Shown here piece after piece: positions 9,901-19,529 of a stretch of 64,000 nucleotides of DNA. The stretch's first letter is position 1; the number at the start of each line of letters is the position of its first letter. The translations under genes were made by a program, and so were the position numbers. The stretch is from Maniola hyperantus (taxonomy: Eukaryota > Arthropoda > Insecta > Lepidoptera > Nymphalidae): positions 3,563,098 to 3,627,097 of the forward strand of contig NC_048563.1 in NCBI RefSeq assembly GCF_902806685.2, read 5' to 3'. The notes under the pieces were generated by a model. That model did no database searches and had not been told where the DNA came from. It was given only the letters and a program-made list of their open reading frames with translations.

Positions 9901-12900
9901 ATGGAAGTGGGCTCAGTTTTTACTAAACCCATGCCCCTTTGGTTTCTACACGGCATCGTACCGGAACGCTAAATCGCTGGGTGGGGCACGGCTTTGCCGG
10001 TAGGGTGACCGGTTATTTCATTAGATTTATCCTTTTTTCTGCAGGCAATGTAGAAGTGAACACCAGGGAGACAATCTACGCGTGCCCTCAAGAGCTGGAT
10101 TTGAACTCCAACCCCACCGTGGTGTCGGTGGTGAACTTGCAAGTTGGGGACAACTCGCTGACGCCCGCCGCGCTCGAGTACATCGCCAAACTGCGGGACA
10201 AGGAGACTGAACTCCTTCTGGTGAGTCATCATCATCATCGTGATCATCAAATCATCGCTCCAGGAATAGCTTCTTGCACTCAGTGCAGCCTCTCAACCGC
10301 TGAAACTACGCGTCTTGGTATGTGGATGTCACGGCTAAGTACCCCGAACCCGAACAGCAGCGTGAAGGCGAAACTAGCCGAAGTATACAACCTCAGCTGG
10401 CCTCTCTGGAAGTCGCTCAATCGCCTCAGAGCAGGGGTGGGGAAGTCTAGGGTAAACTTAGTGAGGTGGGGCTTCATCTCTGGACATTTATTTTACACCA
10501 ACTCCCATTGTGTATTTGTATCGACCGATAGATGTCCACTGCTGGACATAAGTCTTTTGTAACTTTCACATGCCACGGTCTTGCGCCGCCGCCGAATGTA
10601 CAAGTAAAGCCCTTTCATGTGATACCCCATTTATTATGGTTATCTTACTTTGAAAATCAAGAAACTTAAATGGCGTTGGGTGGGCCATGTGATCAGATCT
10701 CCAAGGGATAAATGGACCAAAGAGGTCACTTACTGGTACCCCAGAGATGGGAAGAGAGCGAGAGGACGGCCACAGAGGAGATGGCAGGACGACCTGCCAA
10801 AGGGTTGGCGCAGATTGGCGTTAGATAGGAAAAAATTGAGAAGTCTGCCTATGTCCAAAGAGGACAACCTGTAAATCAACTGTATCTTGGTGTTACCAAT
10901 TTTTAGAATAAATTATATAGGATAGGATAATTGAATAATAGGAAATAAGAAATTAGTAATACGGTTAGTTAGTAATATAAGATGTATAATTATTGTATCA
11001 GAGAATAAAGGCTATTTTATTTATTTATTTTATTTATTATACTTTGAAACTTGAAAACTGCACTGCACGCCACCGCAAACAATTCCATCCTCACCACCTG
11101 GGTTTCTCTAGCACTTAGACCACCCGTTGTGCCAGATCCTTTTTTCCACACACATGCAAACTGTGGAATCAACTCCCATTGGCTGTGTTCCCATTAGATT
11201 ACAACATGGGGTTATTCAAGGGGCGGACCAACAAATTCCTGATAGACCGGCAACGCATAGGTGGTTCCTCTGCTACTGCAAATGTTCATGGGCGGCGGTA
11301 ATCACTTAACATCAGGTGACCTCCCTGCTCGTTTGCTCGCCATTTTTATATAATAAAAAAATACTATTTATTTGTTCATGAACACATTTTTTTTTTGTGT
11401 GTTGTAACCACAAATTCACGGATTTCGGATTTATTCCTTTGGTTGTGCTATAAAACCTACCTACCTACCAAATATCATGATTCTAGATCAAAGGGAAGTA
11501 CCCTATAGGTTTTCTTGACAGACACGACACGGATAGACAGACAGACAACAAAGTGATCCTATAAGGGTTTCTTTTTACTATTGAGGTACGGAACCTTAAA
11601 AAAACGTGTTTTATTTTTGCCTACATCCTATGAAGTGGCGGGCTACCATCTAGTTAGTTTGTATTTCTTTAAAAGAAATCGTGTTTTTAGATTTTCAAAA
11701 GTAATATTATATCATTCGTTTTCTGCAGACTTTACCGGATGGTGCCAAGTCCGCGCCAAGCGGCTCAGCAGTCAGCCTGTCCGTTGCTCAGAACAAAGAA
11801 TCTGTTAACAAGATGATCGAGCAGATGTGCAAGCCCGACTGGAAGAAGATTGAGGAGAAAGGAGGCGATGTTCTTGGTAACGACTATATCACGCTGATAT
11901 TATAAAGGCGAAAGTGTGTTTGTGTGCGTGTGTGCGTGCGTGCGTGAAAATTGCATGCTCCAGTAAAACATGTAAGTACTTAAATTTGACCAACTTCTGC
12001 TGTCCCCATTTATACTTTTCCCGATTCCTTTACTTGTCCTATAAGACCTGCCTACCTACGAAATTTCATAATTCTAGGTCAACGGGAAGTACCCTATAGG
12101 TTTTCATGACGGGCACACAGACAGACAACGAACGAAATGATCCTATAAGGGTTCCTTTTTTTCCTTTTGAGGTATGGAACCCTAAAAACACTATATTGTA
12201 TAGGTTTTCAATTTTTAAATTTTTTTTTTAAATTTCTACAGAGACTCAACCCCTGATGCTCAGTGACGTAGAATATGTGGAGATGCCGACCGGAGCGTGC
12301 AAGATCGACATCTTGGACGTGAACACACTCAGGGACGGCTCGGTGTGCGGCTGCCAGGTGATACCCGGTGCCGAAGAGGCTCTCAACGCGCTCGCTAAAC
12401 GGGTAGGCATTGTCTGCGTGTCTATATGAAGCTCTCACACCCAGCGGGTAGGCAGTGTCTGTGTGTCTGTATCTCTTAAATCGGCCCTGCCTCAGTGTCG
12501 TGAGTAGAATGCTTTCGCGGTATCCCGAATAGTGTAGTCAGTTGATTTGCCGAACTATCGTAAGATTTACCCGAAAGAGAATCATTTGCCAAACTATCGT
12601 AAGATTTGCCCGAACTCGAATCATTCGTGGAACTATCGTACAGCGAGGTTTAGACTAGCAAGAACTTCTTGCAAGTTATTCCGCAAGTACTTGCAGAACT
12701 GTTTACACTACGAGCAATATTGTACATGTGACATACATTTGTGACATGCGGCAAGTGCAGCAAGTTACAAAACTTGTGTGAGCTTGACGTGATTGTTTAC
12801 ACGGTAGAAACAGCTTGCAGAAGTCAACTTCTGCAAGTTTTGTTGTTAATCTAAACCTCGCTTAAGATTTACCCGAACTCGAACCATCTGCCAAACTATC

Positions 12901-15900
12901 GTAAGATTTACTCGAACTTGAATCCTTTGGGCGAATCCCGATAGTACCATTATTGAAGCTGGCAAAGAAACTGTCTTAAGCCCACCATACACGGACTGCT
13001 CCAGCGGTTAGCCAGTGATCAACTTGAAGCTGCCTAGCAATTTCAATGGGGGCGGGAAGCGTGCGCGACGTGGAATGAGGAGCGCGGGCGGAGCTAACTG
13101 CCCGAGAGCGGTCGACAGCTCGAGCAGTCAGTGTATGCCTGGCGACTGCTTGACCGCCCAACCGCCCGAAGCAGTTGCAACTGCTTGAGCGGTTCGTGTA
13201 TGTACGTACGTAGAATTCTGTAGTTCAACACGCAGTCAAGCTGTCCATGTATGGCTGGTCTTATAATCTCTTGCTTTATTTCAGATGGAGGAGTATTGCA
13301 ATAGCGAGTTGGGCAGAGCGGCTTATTTGCCCATAGTTGAAGAGCTCTGCATTGCTCAGTTCCCACCAGGTGAGCAACCTATTTCAATAAAGCAATGGTT
13401 TTTAGGGTTCCATACCCAGAGGTTAAAAATGGAGCCCTATGAATGTCACCTGTCTGTCTGTCCGCGTGTCACAACGCAGGGTGAAATCTATAGAGCGCAC
13501 TCTGACTTTGCTCAGAGTTAAAACGAGACAGATCTCTCACATAAATGTGTCCCATTTTAACTCGATCTTAAGTCTGAGCAAAATCCACTCTATAGATCTC
13601 AGTAAAAGTTATAAACATGAAATTTTGTTTTTTTTTAAATAAGAATAGCGAGCAAACGAGCAGGCGGGTAAACTGGTGTTAAGTGATTAATGCGCCCATG
13701 AACATTTGCAGTTCCAGAGGAACCGCCGATGCGTTGTTCGCCTTTCAGGAATTTGTGGGTCCGCCCCTTGAATAACCCCATGTTGGTATTTGGTGTACAA
13801 TGTTGACCCGAAACCAAATATTAAATTCAACTCTATTATACAGGGTTACAGGAAAAGAGGACACGATCCCGTTAAGGGGTTATAGTACAGGACATTAGCT
13901 ATCAAACGACCCCTTAAGTGCTTATGCGAAAGTGTATCGTTTTCGAGTTATTCATTTTTTTATTTTTTTCTTGGTAAAAGGGTGTTTGCCACTTTAAAAA
14001 TTAATAAAAAAAAGGAACAATATATTTCAGCTGATTTTTTTTTATTTCTTGCTAGTACATATCCTTGTTAATAATAAACAGTTATAAAACTAAAAAAATG
14101 TTTCAAGCATTTTAAAATAACAGCCCAAAAACTGTACAAGTTTTCGATTTTTAAATTTAATTATTTGAATAACGTGCAAATTTTCTGTAAAAATTACTAT
14201 GGCACTTATCCTGCGGATTATTTTAAAAACATCTACGTTTCGTTAGGTATCCATTGGTACAAAATAATTACAAAAAAAATCATAAAATCAAGAAAAAATT
14301 ACACAACAAAGAGACAAGGTAGAAAATTCTAACAAATGCTATTGCCAAAGAATTAAATCAGAATCTATGTAAAAATGAGTTTAATGCAAAATAGTTAAAG
14401 ATTATTTTTAATGAGGTAAAAAGGTAATATAAAATTAGTCAAGTGCGAGTCGGGCTCGCACACGAAGGGTTCCGTACCTTCGTACAAGAAATAACAATTT
14501 TTTTTTTTTTTTTTATTTTTATGGCAGCCATTTTGTAATTTTTAGTATTTGTTGTTATAGCGGCCATAAAAATACACATTTTGTGAAAATTTCTAGCTAA
14601 TGTCCTGTACTATAACCCCTTAACGGGATCGTGTCCTATTTTCCTGTAACATCCTATACATATACACCTAAAAGGAGCTGGAATTGTCGATTTTATGAAT
14701 ATTAATTACTAGACGATGCCGGCGACTTCGTCCGCGTCGTCCGGAACTCATTGATTTTTCTGGGATGAAATGTCGATACCAAAATTTGCCAAGCAGAGGG
14801 GCCGTGAACAGCTAGCAGACAGACCGGCACACTTTCGCATTAGTATGGATTATAACAATAAACAATTTTTCCCACGTACTTGAACATGTTACTCCGCGAT
14901 TTTCACAGGCTACTTTAAGGTGTTACATATGAAAATGCTTTTCACGTGATTTTTCATATGCTACCTGTGAAACGGTCCATATCTAGTCCACCTCCAGTAT
15001 ATTCTCTAACATTGTCCACAGGTAGTTCTCAATGGTACCGCGCAGCCCTATGCGAGCAGATAGGCGGACCGGGCGGCGCGATGGCGAGCGTGCTATACTT
15101 GGACTACGGCAACGTAGAGACCGTACCAGTCACGACACTGAGGAAGATGCTGCCGGAGTTCATACGGGGACACCCCGTCCGGGCCTGGCACCTCGAGATA
15201 CGCGGTAATATTCCTTGGAGCTGTTAAAAAAACAAGCTTCTAAGTCAATGCAATCAAAAAAGTACCGCAAGACACCGGGCGAGTTTTCACCCCTATGTCG
15301 TCAACATTCCATCTTCGCGTACGAAACGCTTTGCGTCATCATTCCTTATACGCATGGCTAGGGTCTGGAATACTCTTCCTAGATCAGTGTTTCCTGTCAA
15401 TTATAATCCGGGTATCTTTAAAACAAGAGTGAATAGGCACCTTCTAGGCAAACGCGTCCCATCTTAGGCCATATCATCACTTTCCATCAGGTGTGATCGT
15501 GGTCAAGCGTGCGCCTATAACGAATAAAAAAAAAAAAGACAACACAATTAAGAAATTATAGGACGTATCCCGGTCCATGGCTCCAGGTCAACGGGAAGTA
15601 TCCTTACTTCCCGTTGACCTGGAGCCATGAAATTTGGCAAGGAGTAAAGTCTTACAGCACAAGTAACAAAAATAATTAAAAAATCGTCAATTCGTGGTTC
15701 TATCACATGTATAGTATCTGAAAAAAAAAAAAAAAAAATAGTATTCAACAGGTCGAAATAGTAATCGGGGTAAGAGGTGGTGGGATGCCCCGCACACCCA
15801 TACGTCACCGACCCTATGCTATACGGGTGTGCGGGGCGTCCCCACCCCGATTCCCATCTCGATTTATCGCTTACTATATGTATATAATATGTTGTTTGGT

Positions 15901-16102
15901 GCTATTGACTTAGTTAAAAAAAACATTATTTTCAGATTTTCCCACGCCACCATCCGATGAGATGTTAGCCAAAGCAGTGATGCACATGGGGATCGACGAG
16001 GAGGGACGAGGTACCCTCAACATAACCCGCTGCGAGAAAATGGAACCAGGCCTGTGTGTGGTGGACGCACCGCAACTCCTGAAGGCTATGAGTGTCGCGT
16101 AA
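3940..16102 (+). CDS. Multi-Tudor-domain protein (5' end unresolved)
   Basis: Thirteen exons join in phase: 3940-4183, 4563-4745 (first of six cassettes), 6604-6808, 7468-7621, 8190-8354, 9087-9159, 9440-9501, 10045-10220, 11729-11876, 12242-12402, 13285-13369, 15022-15204, 15936-16102 (TAA). They encode about 668 residues. A Pro/Lys linker (PKPAVPKPAVPVP) comes first, then three extended-Tudor-like units: GDSVLVSVD..GELFSYCNPDDGAYYRA, GKFSDGNWYRA..YIEFGN, and SSQWYRA..VLYLDYGNVETV. The third is the most canonical, with the aromatic cage-type DYGN segment. In known families such domains bind symmetrically dimethylated arginines on Piwi proteins and work in germ granules; that role here is inferred. 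The first unit lacks the usual DYGN (ALIDSSRIVT instead) and may not bind methylarginine. The start codon is not identified; coding sequence continues upstream because 3940 enters in phase 1. Confidence 0.85.
4563..5730 (+). repeat. Six-copy tandem exon cassette array inside the Tudor gene
   Basis: A 197-bp unit is repeated six times: exons 4563-4745, 4760-4942, 4957-5139, 5154-5336, 5351-5533 and 5548-5730. Each exon is 183 bp (61 codons) and codes the first, SN-like half of an extended Tudor domain. Between copies lies only GTAAGTGTCCACAG, 14 nt, which is a donor fused to an acceptor with no branch site or pyrimidine tract. Copies differ at few positions: 1 and 4 read AKASDC, while 2, 3, 5 and 6 read AKALDC, and copy 6 has CKDYS for CEDYS. 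The order is A-B-B-A-B-B'. Reading through a spacer meets TAA at once. Only copy 1 has a normal upstream acceptor and only copy 6 a normal downstream intron. Confidence 0.9.
5736..6046. mobile_element. Fold-back insertion with 12-bp direct repeats
   Basis: A fold-back arm pair (CCATATTATACATGTCTCTC near 5746 and its reverse complement ending at 5951) plus an A-rich tail sits between two copies of TTGTCAAAACCC (5736-5747 and 6035-6046). These look like target-site duplications around an insertion of about 287 bp. The GTCGACTAAACACGTGAGTA core is shared with 8540-8578 and 52052-52194. It lies 5 bp inside the intron that follows the sixth cassette. Confidence 0.65.
6310..6580 (+). repeat. Dispersed repeat R copy
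   Basis: Contains the family words CATATGATACCCCATTTGGT, TTCATGATTCTAGGTCAACG and AAGTGATCCTATAAGG, ending near GTACGGAACCCTAAAAA just before the 6604 exon. Non-coding. Confidence 0.6.
6835..7350 (-). mobile_element. Two Helitron-like H1 fragments with a 17-C run
   Basis: Positions 6850-7030 and 7100-7350 are degraded H1 copies (TCCTTTCTTAGCGGATGTCT, TAGTTTGAGC, TCAGTCAGTC). Between them lie partial copies of coding sequence from the 6604 exon: 7032-7080 (GACTCCAGCAGGAGTGTCGA) and 7351-7385. This suggests local duplication. A run of 17 cytosines is at 7147-7163. Confidence 0.5.
8430..8578. mobile_element. MITE fragment (CACGTGAGTAAAGCC family)
   Basis: GACTGACTCCCTTGAAAAAG and GTCGACTAAACACGTGAGTA match one half of the fold-back element at 52052-52194 and the insertion at 5748. 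The opposite arm is missing. Confidence 0.55.
8580..8796 (+). mobile_element. Helitron-like repeat H2
   Basis: Intact-looking copy: TACTAATATTATAAATGCGA start, GTCTG microsatellite, GGCATCAGCTAGTTA end. In the intron after the 8190-8354 exon. Confidence 0.65.
9190..9365. mobile_element. Fold-back MITE (GCGCCATTTTAACTC family)
   Basis: Left end ATGAGTCCTCACACGCCATT and right end AATGGCGCGTGTGAAGTCAT are imperfect inverted repeats around TGTCATGTCAAA/TTTGATATGACA. Related copies lie at 16125-16440 and 41985-42235. Confidence 0.6.
9620..10020 (-). mobile_element. H1 Helitron-like copy followed by a SINE piece
   Basis: Positions 9622-9832 are H1 in reverse (CTAGCTTATGCTCGCGACTT at the left end). 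Positions 9840-10020 match part of the tRNA-derived SINE at 55520-55860 (GCAATCTCACGTGGTGGTAA, TACACGGCATCGTACCGGAA). Confidence 0.6.
10500..11045 (+). mobile_element. RTE-like LINE 3' end
   Basis: The frame at 10650-10874 has the C-terminal signature of RTE-like endonuclease/reverse transcriptases: KLKWRWVGHVIR, then KRARGRPQRRWQDDL. A short 3' UTR with AATAAA-type signals and an A/T-rich tail follows. The 5' part of the LINE is missing. A separate RTE scrap (CGACCGATAGATGTCCACTG) is at 10518. Confidence 0.65.
11190..11345 (-). repeat. Dispersed repeat, also at 13640-13800
   Basis: ACATGGGGTTATTCAAGGGG and TCAGGTGACCTCCCTGCTCG reappear as reverse complement at 13650-13790. Both copies are intronic in the Tudor gene. 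Class unknown. Confidence 0.5.
11350..11610 (+). repeat. Dispersed repeat R copy
   Basis: Carries TTCATGAACACATTTT, ATGATTCTAGATCAAAGGGA and TGATCCTATAAGGGTTTC before GAGGTACGGAACCTTAAAAA. A further partial copy is at 11960-12185. Confidence 0.55.
12548..12925. repeat. Minisatellite split by a MITE
   Basis: About five copies of a unit near 38 bp (AACTATCGTAAGATTTACCC) lie at 12548-12640 and 12863-12925. The array is interrupted by the element at 12641-12862. Confidence 0.65.
12641..12862. mobile_element. 222-bp TIR MITE with TA target-site duplication
   Basis: Ends AGCGAGGTTTAGA and TCTAAACCTCGCT are inverted repeats. The element is flanked by TA on both sides (12639-12640 and 12863-12864). 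Removing it and one TA restores the minisatellite word ATCGTAAGATTT. A TA duplication fits the Tc1/mariner-type insertion rule. No coding sequence. Confidence 0.75.
12977..13264. mobile_element. 288-bp TIR MITE
   Basis: Left end TAAGCCCACCATACACGGAC and right end CATGTATGGCTGGTCTTA are imperfect inverted repeats. The interior is GC-rich and contains GCAGTTGCAACTGC. It ends only 20 bp before the acceptor of the 13285 exon. Confidence 0.6.
13640..13800 (+). repeat. Dispersed repeat, pair of 11190-11345
   Basis: GAGCAAACGAGCAGGCGGGT and CCCCTTGAATAACCCCATGT are the reverse complement of the copy at 11190. It lies in the same gene, in opposite orientation. Confidence 0.5.
13845..14650. mobile_element. 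806-bp DNA transposon-like element with about 55-bp TIRs
   Basis: GTTACAGGAAAA then GGACACGATCCCGTTAAGG at the left, and the matching reverse complement up to 14650, form inverted repeats of about 55 bp (two inner words GGTTATAGTACAGGACATTA). There is no transposase frame, so it is non-autonomous. A repeat R fragment (GTGCGAGTCGGGCTCGCACA) is nested near 14440-14490. No clear target-site duplication was seen. Confidence 0.75.
15250..15490 (+). mobile_element. CR1/Jockey-like LINE 3' fragment
   Basis: Close in sequence to 56215-56470: ACGAAACGCTTTGCGTCATC, TTTAAAACAAGAGTGAATAG, ACGCGTCCCATCTTAGGCC. Translation resembles the C-terminus RTKRFASSFLIRMA(R/K)VWNTLP of non-LTR reverse transcriptases. 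Confidence 0.6.
15560..15720. repeat. Inverted repeat R fragments
   Basis: CCAGGTCAACGGGAAGTATC and its mirror CTTCCCGTTGACCTGGAGCC meet at 15600, so two R pieces face each other. A 20-bp A run starts at 15720. Confidence 0.5.
15745..15880. mobile_element. GC-rich fold-back MITE
   Basis: ACAGGTCGAAATAGTAATCG at the left pairs with CGATTCCCATCTCGATTTAT at the right. GCCCCGCACACCCATACG and TACGGGTGTGCGGGGCGT pair inside. Same family as 25060-25190 and 54953-55107. Confidence 0.65.
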
Positions 16103-16119
16103 CTTGACGCAGTCCGTAC

Positions 16120-17126
16120 AAAATGACTCCTCACGCGCCATTTTAACTCTATGGGTCAACTGTTATGTCAAAAGTACAGTTCACTTTTAAAATAAGGACT
16201 AAAATAGCACTTTTGACATGAAATTTGACACAACTTTAAATTGGCGCATGAGAAATTAAATTTTACACGTTATAATGCATAATTTGCCCAAATTCGCCAT
16301 ATTTATTTTGCTCTATGTATCAACTATCATGCCAAAAGTGCGGTTCACCCTTAAATTAAGTACTGAAATCGTACTTTCGACATGACAGTTGACTCGCAGA
16401 GTAAATATATAAATATGGCGAGTGAGTTGTCAAAATGTATGCACTATAGCACGTTCGTACTAGAGATGGACACTATCGCTACTATTTAATCATTTTCACT
16501 CTCACGCGATTTCACAGGTGAGTTTTCTCGCTCGCGCAGTCTTTAGCATCTAAGCTTGGGCCGATGACCATGCGTTAAAATTTAATAGATAAAGCGGGAA
16601 TAAAATGTAACAATTTTCTAACTTTGTGAAAATTTGTTAAGTGATTTTTCACAAGCCAGCCGTGAAATGGTGTAGTTTTCAGATGTTTTTCTCTTTCTAA
16701 TACGCAGCGATGCGGATGTTCTCGCTCGCACACTCTAGTATTTTACGTTAGGTCGACAACCACGCGTGTGCGAATTTTTAAAAATAAAGCTGGAATAAAA
16801 TGTACTCAACAATTTTCAAACTTTGCGTAATATTGTTCAGTGATTTTACACCGGCTTCTTTAAATATGGTAGCTACATATGAAAAGGTCCAAAAGGTCCA
16901 CCTGTGATACTGGTCCACTTTTAGTTCGTACTGTAGGGTTAGTTAGGACTGCATCTCGTAAATGTACGCAATATCGACTAAACAACATGCCTTCTCGACA
17001 GTCCTGGATCTAAAAACTTAGATATATTTTACTTGTGTAAGACAAAATACTTTAAAAAACCAATGTGTTTTTAAGTTAAGACATCATAAGACTATCATTA
17101 CAATTTGATTAATTTTATTATTAAAC
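16120..17126. other. Gene-free stretch with a fold-back MITE
   Basis: Positions 16125-16440 hold a MITE with AATGACTCCTCACGCGCCAT and inner GTCATGTCAAA-type arms. The rest, to 17126, shows no gene. Two related passages contain TTTCACAGG/CGCTCGC words (16500-16560 and 16690-16740). Confidence 0.5.
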
Positions 17127-17127
17127 T

Positions 17128-17336
17128 AGGTTATGCCCGCGACTTCGTCCACGTGGACTACACAAATTTCAAACCCCTATTTTCACCCTCTTAGGGGTTG
17201 AATTTTCAAAAATCCTTTCTTAGCGGATGCCTACGTCATAATAACTATCTGCATGCCAAATTTCAGCCCGATCCGTCCAGTAGTTTGAGCTGTGCGTTGA
17301 TAGATCAGTCAGTCAGTCACCTTTTCCTTTTATATA
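17128..17336 (-). mobile_element. Helitron-like repeat H1
   Basis: Reverse copy: GCCCGCGACTTCGTCCACGT at the left and TCAGTCAGTCACCTTTTCCT at the right. Non-coding. Confidence 0.65.
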
Positions 17337-17837
17337 TTTGTTTATTACAAAATTTGGGTCTAGTAGGGTTAGTGTGAGATTAATTTTTGTTTGACAATAG
17401 GGTCTTGGAATGTATTATTACTGCGCTGGTCATAGACTAAGGATTAAATACACAAGCCCGGCTGAGATCTCTTTTTGTACAATGCGCAGTCATTCGCCTC
17501 GTGTTCTGATTGGTCTAGTTGTTTTGCGCGCGCTATAACTTTCCATACGTTTAGTTATTAAGTTAATTTTTTTTACTTTAGACTTAAGAAATTAAGTAAA
17601 TACTTATGATAGATTCGTTATTTTTTGTTCAAATAAGGATTGATAGTAGTTTTCAACAAACCTCATAAAAACATATCTAATGATAAAATATGTTTTGTGA
17701 CTAATTCTGTTGTATAGTAGGTATGTATATAAACTATATTGCTATCCCTTTCATAACGCTTCCTGCGGAAAAGGATAGCACTAGATTTAGATCTCCATAG
17801 TCAATGACCATGATTATAAAATTCGCATTAATGAAAA
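17337..17837. other. AT-rich gene-free stretch
   Basis: No gene seen. The only structure noted is GGATAGCACTAGATTTAGAT near 17773, a half-element matching the fold-back MITE at 34823-34946. Confidence 0.4.
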
Positions 17838-18060
17838 TCCATACTAATATTATAAATGCGAAAGTGTGTATGTCTGTCTGTATGGCTGCTAGCTTTTCAT
17901 GGCTCAACGGTTCAACCGATTTTGACGAAATTTGGTACAGAGATAGCTTGCATCCCGGGGAAGGACATAGGCTAGTTTTTATCCCGGAAAATTAAAGAGT
18001 TCCCACGGGATTTTCAAAAACCTAAATCCACGCGGACGAAGTCGCGGGCATCATCTAGTA
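17838..18060 (+). mobile_element. Helitron-like repeat H2
   Basis: Near-complete copy from TACTAATATTATAAATGCGA to GTCGCGGGCATCATCTAGTA. Confidence 0.7.
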
Positions 18061-18089
18061 TTACAATAAAACTTTAACTTATCTAAATA

Positions 18090-18290
18090 ATCCTCGATAG
18101 CTCAACGGGTAAAGGAGTGGACTGAAAACCGAAAGGTCACCGGTTCAAATCCTACCCGTTGCACTATTGTCGTACCTACTCCTAGCACAAGCTTTACGCT
18201 TAATTGAAGGGGAAAAGGGAATATTAGTCAGCAATCAACTTTGCTAATATTCTTTAAAAAAATTACAATACAAATCATGCCCGCGTGGAA
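18090..18290 (+). mobile_element. tRNA-derived SINE (Phe-tRNA-like head)
   Basis: Box A-like TAGCTCAACGGGTAAAGG and box B-like GGTTCAAATCC are spaced as in a tRNA, with an ACTGAAAACC anticodon-like loop. A conserved tail with CACAAGCTTTACGCTTAA follows. The same tail is at 48830-48890. The acceptor-stem halves do not pair, so it is not a working tRNA gene. Confidence 0.6.
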
Positions 18291-18484
18291 TGGTGCCAAG
18301 AATACTGGCGGCATTTCCGCACTGGACAGCCAGGCTGATGCGTTGCGCAAAAAAGGAGCCAGCCCTTCTGTCAGCAGATGAGGCTGTTAATCGCGTTGAA
18401 ATGTCTCGTAATTTTTTTTAGCACTAAGTTTTGTTAAGAAATTGTGTGCAAAGCCACATTGACAACTAACTTTTGCAAGAATAT

Positions 18485-18751
18485 AATAGGCTACTTGACA
18501 ATTTTTTTAAGTTGGTCTTAAATGGTTAATATTTGTCCTATTATATCAAAAAAATTAACACTATATTTTTTTGCGCCCTAAAAACCGTAAAACTTTAATT
18601 TAAAAAAATATTTTTCTTAGACAGGTGAAAACACTGTCGGCCATGTTTGGCCGATAGATTATCTGTGCTCTGACGTCATGCATTTGTAAACAACAGTATA
18701 ACCCTGTGGTTATACTGTTGTTTACAAATGCATGACGTCAAGTAGCCTATT
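18485..18751. mobile_element. 267-bp fold-back MITE (solo copy)
   Basis: Ends AATAGGCTACTTGAC and GTCAAGTAGCCTATT are inverted. An internal hairpin is built on TTTGTAAACAACAGTATAAC and its mirror. The left 200 bp match the arms of the large palindrome at 63389-63905, but the right arm is reduced to the terminal repeat, with a GTCA junction that suggests internal deletion. Confidence 0.75.
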
Positions 18752-18879
18752 GCCTATAATAAATATTAATTACTTTTATGCATAAACGGGGTTTTGGCTG
18801 CGGTACAGACATTCTCGAAGTACTGGTTGGAATCTTCCATTTAGTGTTGGAGAGCATGATAAAAATAAAAAAGTAAAAT

Positions 18880-19290
18880 ATTTTTTATTCAATTAATCTT
18901 TTACAAGTACTCTTGAATCGTCAAATGCATCTACCACTGGTTCGTAGTCAAAGTCAAAGTGAAATGATTTATTCAAAATAGGTAATAAATTACTCTTTTC
19001 GATTGTCAGTTGTTGGATTTGTAAGATATAGTGGTGATAATTATTACGCAAACTTAAAACTAAAGCTACGAGGGTTCCAAACGCGCCCAAATCTGAGAAG
19101 AGCCCACAACAAACTCAGCCGGGTATTCTTTTTATTATCACCACTTTACAAAATCATAAATTAAACTTATTAGAACTATCACGTAGCCTTTCTTACGATT
19201 TTTTAAACTTGTGCAAAGGCAAAGTCCATAATAGATTGCGGAATTTTGTTATAAAATTATACCCATTCCCACAAATGACTTTTGGACTTT
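18880..19290 (-). mobile_element. LINE-tail-like repeat T fragments
   Basis: TTTTTATTCAATTAATCTTTT, CATCTACCACTGGTTCGTAG and AAACTTGTGCAAAGGCAAAG match the family best seen at 38620-38980 and 50395-50815. 5' parts vary between copies, as in truncated retrotransposons. Confidence 0.5.
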
Positions 19291-19529
19291 CCTGAGGCGA
19301 AGCGTAGGAGTCGCAAGCTTATTACGGTATTTACGGCCTATTGTGTAGATCACTAATTTCTTGTAACTAAAAATTTTCTCTTACAAAAGTTATCTTATTG
19401 CAAATATGTTGAGAGGCTACCTAAGGATACCTATTTCCTAATCGCGTGGTTCTAAGTTATAAATTGCGCGTATTGCCCTTTTTGTAATACTCAAATTATT
19501 GAGAGCATAATGGTCCAACCCAATTCCCA

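Noticed and set aside
9939..10562. 207-residue + frame as an independent gene
   Set aside because: Only 10045-10220 is a Tudor exon; the rest runs through a SINE, a GTGAGT donor and intron sequence.
10650..10874. A small host gene with WRWVGHVIR motif
   Set aside because: The motif is the C-terminus of RTE-like retrotransposons; related scraps occur at 41415, 47555, 61240 and 63010.
18092..18166. A phenylalanine tRNA gene
   Set aside because: Box A, box B and an anticodon-like loop are present, but the acceptor stem halves do not pair and the tail is shared with 48830, so it is a SINE head.
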